From: Modicisalibacter tunisiensis
GTDB lineage: Bacteria; Pseudomonadota; Gammaproteobacteria; Pseudomonadales; Halomonadaceae
Length of the DNA stretch: 64,000 nt
NCBI RefSeq assembly: GCF_020148005.1
Contig: NZ_JAGXFD010000001.1
Span: 380,320 to 444,319 of the forward strand
Direction: 5' to 3'
A model generated the notes under the pieces. It worked only from the letters and a program-made list of their open reading frames with translations. It searched no databases and was not told the origin of the DNA. Shown here piece after piece: positions 59,509 to 64,000 of the stretch; within the stretch, counting starts at the first letter, position 1, and each line of letters begins with the position of its first letter. Both the position numbers and the translations under genes were made by a program.

Positions 59509-60885
59509 TCAGCGCCGCCCCGGCGTCCGTCCGCCGGGCAGCTCGACCCGTGCCGCCAGGCCACCGAGCGAGGCGGTCTCGAGGCTCAGCGAGCCGCCGT
59601 AGAGGCTCATCAGGTCCTCGACGATCGCCAGGCCCAGCCCCGAGCCCGAGCGGTGCTCGTCGAGGCGGGCGCCGCGCGCCAGCGCCGCGCGACGCTGCTC
59701 GGCGGTCATCCCCGGGCCGTCGTCCTCGATGCACAGTACCGCCGCGCCGGCCGCCTCGTGCAGGCTCAGCCGCACCCGCGAGTTCGCCCAGCGCAGGGCG
59801 TTGTCGAGCAGGTTGCCGACCAGCTCCTGGAGATCCTGCGGGTCCATGCGCACCGTCAGCGCGTCGTCCAGATCGCGCTCGAGCGCGATGCCCCGGCGCC
59901 CGGCCAGCCGCGCCAGGCCGTCGACCACCGGGGCGATCGCCTCGCCGACCCTGACCCGGCCGGTGAGCGTCGCGCCGCCCGCCGCCGAGGCCCGGGCAAG
60001 ATGGTGACGCACCGCCTCGTCGATGCGCCCCAGCTCGTCGTGCACCTGGCGGCGCTGGGCCTCGGGCAGGCGCTCGGAGACGGTCCTCAGCACGCTGACC
60101 GGGGTCTTCAGGGCATGCGCCAGGTTGCCGGCGGCGCTGCGGCCGCGCTCGATCAGCCGACGGTCGCGCTCGAGCACCTCGTTCATGGCCCCGGCCAGTT
60201 CGCTGAGCTCCCCGGGCAGGCGGGTATCCAGACGCTCGCCCGCCCCGGACTCGACACGCTCGAGGTCCGCATGCAGGCGCCGCAGCGGCGCCAGACCCCA
60301 GCGGATCTGCAGCGCCAGGCCGCCGAGCAGCAGCGCCCCCAGCGCCAGCAGCGACAGGCCCAGCAGCCACTCGAAGCGCGCCACCTCGGCGTCGAGTTCC
60401 TCGCGGGAGACGGCGACGCTGACATGCAGGGTGCGGGGCCAGCCCGGCAGCCGCACATCGCGCTCGATGACGCGCAGCGGCTCGCCGCGCGGCCCCCGGA
60501 TGTCGCGCACGCTGACCCCGTCGACCGTGGTCACCGGCAGCCGCTGATCCCACAGCGAGCGCGAGACCAGTGCGGTATCGTGACGGTCGGTGACCTGCCA
60601 GTACCAGCCGGAGAACACCCGCTCGAAACGCGCATCGCCCAGCGAGCGCGTCATCGTCAGCCGGTCGTTGCGCGCATCGTGGCCCAGGTCCGCCAGCACC
60701 ACCTGCAGCAGCGAGGACAACCGCTGGTCGAAGGCGGCGGTCGCCGATTCGCGGAAGTTGTAGGCCAGCCCCAGCCCGGCCAGTGGCAGCACCACCAGCA
60801 CCAGCGCCAGCGCCGCGGCGAGCAGCCGCTGACCCAGCGTCCAGCCGGCCGGCCGGGCCAGCCAGGCGCGCAGGCGTGCCGTCAC
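59509..60885 (-). CDS. Sensor histidine kinase (PhoQ-like)
   Basis: 458 residues. TM1 about 20-42, periplasmic sensor 43-172, TM2 about 173-194, HAMP, HisKA with H257 in NLAHALKTPVSVLR, and an HATPase_c with N-box LLDNALRWANS, G1 DDGPG and G2 GSGLGLAIVEDL. Starts four bases inside the response regulator gene. Signal unknown; PhoQ/PmrB-type sensors respond to divalent metals, antimicrobial peptides or acid. Confidence 0.92.
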   Translation of the reverse strand: MTARLRAWLARPAGWTLGQRLLAAALALVLVVLPLAGLGLAYNFRESATAAFDQRLSSLLQVVLADLGHDARNDRLTMTRSLGDARFERVFSGWYWQVTDRHDTALVSRSLWDQRLPVTTVDGVSVRDIRGPRGEPLRVIERDVRLPGWPRTLHVSVAVSREELDAEVARFEWLLGLSLLALGALLLGGLALQIRWGLAPLRRLHADLERVESGAGERLDTRLPGELSELAGAMNEVLERDRRLIERGRSAAGNLAHALKTPVSVLRTVSERLPEAQRRQVHDELGRIDEAVRHHLARASAAGGATLTGRVRVGEAIAPVVDGLARLAGRRGIALERDLDDALTVRMDPQDLQELVGNLLDNALRWANSRVRLSLHEAAGAAVLCIEDDGPGMTAEQRRAALARGARLDEHRSGSGLGLAIVEDLMSLYGGSLSLETASLGGLAARVELPGGRTPGRR

Positions 60886-61553
60886 CCCTCGCCCTCGAGG
60901 GCCACGGCGCGATAGCCCTGGCCGCGCAGCGTCTCGATGCGACCGCTGCCCAGCTTGCGGCGCAGCCGGCTGATCTGCACGTCGATGACGTTGGAGTCGG
61001 GCTCCTGATCACGGTCGTAGACGTGCTCGGCGAGCTCGGCGCGGCTGACGATGCGCGGCGCGGCATGCATCAGGTAGGCGAGCAGTCGCGACTCCTGGGC
61101 GGTCAGCGTCACCGGCCGTCCGGCGACGCTGACGCTGGCGGAGTGGGTGTCGTAGGTCAGCTCGCCGAGCGTCAGCACCGGGTGCGCGTGGCCGTGGCTG
61201 CGCCGTACCAATGCCCGCAGGCGGAACAGTACCTCGGCGGTCTCGAACGGCTTGGTGACGTAATCGTCGGCACCGGCGGAGAAGCCCGCCGCCTTGTCCG
61301 ACCAGCGCTCGCGGGCGGTGAGCACCAGCACCGGCAGGTCGATGGCGTCGTCGCGCCACTGCCCCAGCCAGCGGGTACCGTCGCCGTCGGGCAGCCCCAG
61401 GTCGAGCACCACGGCATCGTAGCGCTCGGTGCGTACCAGAAAGTCGGCCTCGCCGCCGGTGCCGGCGATCTCCACGAGCAAGCCGGCATCGCGCAGGGCC
61501 TCGCCGAGCGCCTCGGCCAGCGCCCGATCGTCTTCGACCAGTAGAATCTTCAT
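60882..61553 (-). CDS. OmpR-family response regulator (PhoP-like)
   Basis: 223 residues. Receiver domain with D51 phospho-site (LDLGLPDGDG), K101 (TKPF), and a C-terminal winged helix (PRIVSRAELAEHVYDR, NVIDVQISRLRRKLG). The kinase overlaps by four bases and a PepSY protein is seven bases upstream, so the three are one leftward operon. The divergent region 61900-62074 holds candidate binding repeats. Confidence 0.94.
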   Translation of the reverse strand: MKILLVEDDRALAEALGEALRDAGLLVEIAGTGGEADFLVRTERYDAVVLDLGLPDGDGTRWLGQWRDDAIDLPVLVLTARERWSDKAAGFSAGADDYVTKPFETAEVLFRLRALVRRSHGHAHPVLTLGELTYDTHSASVSVAGRPVTLTAQESRLLAYLMHAAPRIVSRAELAEHVYDRDQEPDSNVIDVQISRLRRKLGSGRIETLRGQGYRAVALEGEG

Positions 61554-61560
61554 GATGTTG

Positions 61561-61899
61561 TCAGCGTCGTTTCATGGCGTCGATATCCTGCCCTCGACTG
61601 TCGACCAGCTCGCCGGTCGCGGCATCGAAGACGAACTCGACCAGCTGCCCATCGGGGCCGATCATCTCGATATCGTACCGGATGGCCTCGTCCTCGTGCT
61701 CGAGCTCGACCTCCAGAACCTGACCCGCGTAGCGCTGCTGCAGCCAGTCGAGCACGCCGGGCAGCGCCACCAGCCGCCCGGCGCGGACGGCGTCGTGCAG
61801 GCCGTGCCAGTCATCCTCGGCCGCGGCCGGGGGCAGGCTGACCAGCGCCGTGCCCAGCACGACGACGCCGGTCGCCAGGAGACGATTGCATGCGTTCAT
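61561..61899 (-). CDS. Exported PepSY-domain protein
   Basis: 112 residues with a signal peptide (ending PPAAA) and one PepSY fold (VLDWLQQRYAGQVLEVELEHEDEAIRYDIEMI). PepSY domains often inhibit or sense proteases or partner with two-component systems. First gene of the PepSY-regulator-kinase operon, seven bases before the regulator. Probably modulates the sensor in the periplasm. Confidence 0.88.
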   Translation of the reverse strand: MNACNRLLATGVVVLGTALVSLPPAAAEDDWHGLHDAVRAGRLVALPGVLDWLQQRYAGQVLEVELEHEDEAIRYDIEMIGPDGQLVEFVFDAATGELVDSRGQDIDAMKRR

Positions 61900-61924
61900 G
61901 GTCCCTATCCTGCCAGCGTCCGCC

Positions 61925-61969
61925 TGAATGCATCATGAATCGTCCCTGCCGCATGAACCCACCATGAAC
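61925..61969. promoter_or_regulatory. Candidate response-regulator binding repeats
   Basis: Four TGAA(T/C) units at 61925, 61936, 61954 and 61965 form two direct-repeat pairs, each 11 bases apart, in the gap between the PepSY operon and the divergent secreted-protein gene. Direct repeats at about 11 bases are typical for OmpR-family dimers. Function not proven. Confidence 0.4.
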
Positions 61970-62074
61970 GCATTCTTCAGCTCACGGCAAGGTGACGCGG
62001 AGTACAACGGGGTCTGACGCCGACGGTCGACGGACCGACGCATCGGCATTCGTTGCACGACAAGGAGACTCGCC

Positions 62075-62482
62075 ATGACACCATTGCGCCTGATGATGCT
62101 TCCCGTCGCCTTCACCGGCGGGCTTTCCGGTCTGGCCCTGGCCGAGGAGGGCGGCCTTTCTCCTGACAGGCTCGACGCCCTGCACGCCCGGGGCGAGCCG
62201 CAGAGTCGCCCGGCCTATCGGCAGCTCGAGGCCCGTCCCGGCCATCTGGCGCTGGAGGCACGCCACGACGACGCCTGGCAGGCCACGGCCGAGCGGCTGA
62301 TGCGCGACGGCACGCTGACCGCCCGGGACGACGCCGCCGCCTGGCAGCTGTCCGGCACCGAACTCACCCGTACCCTCGACACCGCCCGCCATGCCCCCAT
62401 GCAACGATTCGCGTCTCTCGCTGTCGACTCCACGGGGCATGTCGAGATCGGCGATCCGGCGACGTCCGTTCACACGGCCTGA
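62075..62482 (+). CDS. Small secreted protein of unknown function
   Basis: 135 residues with a signal peptide ending in GLALA. The rest is polar, with a weakly repeating RPAYRQLEARPGHLALEARHDDAWQ stretch and no recognised domain. AAGGAG precedes the ATG by seven bases, which supports it as a real gene. Divergent from the PepSY two-component operon and downstream of the candidate repeats, so likely controlled by that system. Confidence 0.7.
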   Translation: MTPLRLMMLPVAFTGGLSGLALAEEGGLSPDRLDALHARGEPQSRPAYRQLEARPGHLALEARHDDAWQATAERLMRDGTLTARDDAAAWQLSGTELTRTLDTARHAPMQRFASLAVDSTGHVEIGDPATSVHTA

Positions 62483-62520
62483 TCCGCACCGTCCCCTCTT
62501 CCCGGCCATCGGAGCGAACC

Positions 62521-62895
62521 ATGACGGAACATCAAGAGACTCTCCATACCCGCAGCCGCCGCCACAATGCCGCCTGGCAGGCGGCACGCGACTGGCAGCA
62601 GCGCGCGCACCGCGCCCGCCCGTCGTCGGCCTCCGGTGGCCTCCGGCTGGTCGTCACCTGGCTGCTGTTCGGCGCCCTGATGGTGCTGGGCTCCCTGCTG
62701 GGGCTGTTTCTGCTGGTGGTGGGCTGGCTGATGATGCCACTGATCCGCCATCGCCTGAAAAAGCAGGCCGAGGCCTACCGGGCCGGCCACGCCCGCGACA
62801 TAGGCGGCAATGGCGCGTCTTCCCGGGCGCCGGAAAGCGGCGGCCACCCTCGGGTTCTCGAGGGCGACTATCAGGTGCGAAAGCCCCGCGACTGA
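62521..62895 (+). CDS. Small membrane protein of unknown function
   Basis: 124 residues. A basic N-terminus, one long or two short hydrophobic segments (about residues 41-75, GLRLVVTWLLFGALMVLG...), and a polar C-terminus. Lies 38 bases after the secreted-protein gene in the same direction, likely cotranscribed. Similar to small envelope-stress proteins such as PspC/phage-shock-like in layout only. Function not assigned. Confidence 0.7.
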   Translation: MTEHQETLHTRSRRHNAAWQAARDWQQRAHRARPSSASGGLRLVVTWLLFGALMVLGSLLGLFLLVVGWLMMPLIRHRLKKQAEAYRAGHARDIGGNGASSRAPESGGHPRVLEGDYQVRKPRD

Positions 62896-62949
62896 GCGCC
62901 GATCCCGCGCTCACCACCCTGCCTGCACGACAAGGATCGCCATCGCCCA

Positions 62950-63783
62950 TCATGATCGGTGAGGAGTCTCCGGTGCCGCTATCGAGTCGTCGGGCACCTC
63001 CACGGGCGGCGGCTCGTCAGGCGCCATTTCCGGGTAGCGTCGTGCCAGCATTTCCCGCAGGGCGCGGACCTCCTCGTTGAGCATCGCCACCTGCTGATTG
63101 AGATGGCGCATCATCTCGCGGTCCGCGCGATGCTGACGCGATTCACGTTCGCCCTGGTCGGCGACGAACAGCGAGCCGATGTAGGCCGCGAAACTGCCGA
63201 ACAGCCCCACCCCGCTGACCATCAGCAACACCGCTACTACTCGCCCCAGCGTCGTTACCGGGTAGTAGTCGCCGTAGCCCACGGTGGTCACCGTGACGAT
63301 CGCCCACCACAGCGCCTCCTCGGCAGTATCGATCGGGCTGTCGGGATTGGGGCTCTCGACCAGCAGCATGGTCAGCGCGCCGAAGGCCACCAGCAGCACC
63401 GTCGCCGTGGCAGCCGACGCGAACAGCCCCTTGGCGCGATTGCGGAACAGGATGCGCCAGATCAGCTCCAGGGACTTGAGTGCCCGCAGCAGGCGAATCA
63501 ACTGAACCACGCGGAACGCCTTGGCCCCCATCAGCCAGCCGGCGGGGATGCTCGCCAGCAGATCGATCCAGCCCCAGCGCATGTAGTGCCACTTGTTCTT
63601 CGCCGCGCGAAAGCGCAGACAGAAGTCGATGAAATAGAATACACAGACCAGCAGGTCGATGTACTGCAGTAGACGCGACACCTCCGGCGAAAGCGAGAAG
63701 AAAGTATCAGCGATCAACGCGCCGAGAACATAGAAGGACAGGGCGAGGATAAACAGCTTAAAGGGAGTGATGCGATCTTCCAT
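62950..63783 (-). CDS. Voltage-gated-type potassium channel
   Basis: 277 residues. Six-helix ion channel: basic S4-like helix FRVVQLIRLLRALK (about 90-103), pore helix WWAIVTVTTVGYGD with filter TVGYGD (167-172), and a final helix. A long C-terminal cytoplasmic coiled coil (about 205-250) follows, expected to help tetramerise. ATG at 63783 gives the family N-terminus. Potassium flux is important for osmotic balance in halophiles. Convergent with the small membrane gene. Confidence 0.93.
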   Translation of the reverse strand: MEDRITPFKLFILALSFYVLGALIADTFFSLSPEVSRLLQYIDLLVCVFYFIDFCLRFRAAKNKWHYMRWGWIDLLASIPAGWLMGAKAFRVVQLIRLLRALKSLELIWRILFRNRAKGLFASAATATVLLVAFGALTMLLVESPNPDSPIDTAEEALWWAIVTVTTVGYGDYYPVTTLGRVVAVLLMVSGVGLFGSFAAYIGSLFVADQGERESRQHRADREMMRHLNQQVAMLNEEVRALREMLARRYPEMAPDEPPPVEVPDDSIAAPETPHRS

Positions 63784-63900
63784 GGCGCGGAACGCGTCTC
63801 CGGCTGGGGCAGGACGAACCGTGTCAGGATACTCGCGGGAAGCCAGGCTGGCGACCCCGAGGGTCAACGCGGCCGCGACGTATCGTGCCGCCCCATCCGG

Positions 63901-63923
63901 AAAAGGACCCGCCGTGGCGGGTC
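63901..63923 (-). terminator. Rho-independent terminator
   Basis: Minus strand: GACCCGC, loop CACG, GCGGGTC, then CCTTTTCC. Closes the partial gene that runs off the window edge. Confidence 0.75.
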
Positions 63924-63947
63924 AATTAAGGACGCGAAAATGCCGGG

Positions 63948-64000
63948 TCACTCCAGGGCTTCGTAGGGCAGCCCCACGTAGTTCTCGGCGATGGTCGTCA
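63948..64000 (-). CDS. C-terminal fragment of an unidentified gene
   Basis: Reading ends TTIAENYVGLPYEALE then TGA at 63948. Only the last 16 codons lie in the window. They are followed by a clear terminator, so this is a real gene end; the family cannot be told from so few residues. Confidence 0.6.
   Translation of the reverse strand, partial: TTIAENYVGLPYEALE

Overview
The window is a GC-rich, densely packed stretch of gammaproteobacterial chromosome. It most resembles Halomonadaceae (Halomonas-like). The case rests on several gene orders shared with Pseudomonas and its relatives: recA-recX-alaS-lysC-csrA-tRNA, mutS-fdxA-sRNA, pilMNOPQ-aroKB divergent from mrcA with maeB nearby. A BCCT osmolyte carrier and an LPS gene (kdsA) fit a Gram-negative halophile. 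The genus is an inference; no rRNA is present to settle it.

Layout. 1-3.5 kb: the end of a cytochrome c maturation operon (ccmA, ccmB), an S24 peptidase lacking a DNA-binding domain, a YigZ-family protein and dusC. 3.5-11 kb, all leftward: pncC, recA (with an SOS box), recX, alaS, lysC, csrA, then tRNA-Ser(GCT) and two identical tRNA-Arg(ACG) ending at a strong terminator. 11-19.5 kb: mutS and fdxA rightward, then a leftward CsrA-titrating small RNA of the RsmZ/CsrB type with a GacA-type upstream box, followed by eno-kdsA-pyrG and a cupin gene. 19.5-32.5 kb, leftward: gltBD, then aroB, aroK and pilQPONM, with each pil junction and pilQ-aroK overlapping by 1-4 bases. 32.7-39.8 kb: mrcA and a DUF481 outer-membrane protein rightward; maeB and a TelA-family pair leftward.

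40-44 kb: a DNA-repair pair made of bacterial FAN1 (VRR-NUC nuclease) and an iron-sulfur XPD/DinG-like helicase that also has a Cas4/RecB-like nuclease motif set. 44-50 kb: a PEBP-family protein, agmatine deiminase, methylmalonate-semialdehyde dehydrogenase, small membrane proteins and a BCCT transporter. 50.5-54.8 kb: a tightly coupled five-gene operon (thermostable-hemolysin-like/GNAT-like protein, acyl-AMP ligase, haem-oxygenase-like diiron protein, short-chain dehydrogenase, exported TPR protein) that looks like an uncharacterised fatty-acyl modification pathway. 55-64 kb: a luciferase-like monooxygenase, two YceI proteins with cytochrome b561, transaldolase, a PhoPQ-like two-component system with a PepSY protein, two small envelope proteins and a potassium channel.

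Main points of interest: (1) the sRNA at about 14435-14726, which links to csrA in the same window; (2) the five-gene diiron oxygenase operon; (3) the FAN1-helicase pair; (4) a dispersed structured repeat whose two copies differ by compensating stem changes; (5) a MITE-like element with imperfect inverted ends.
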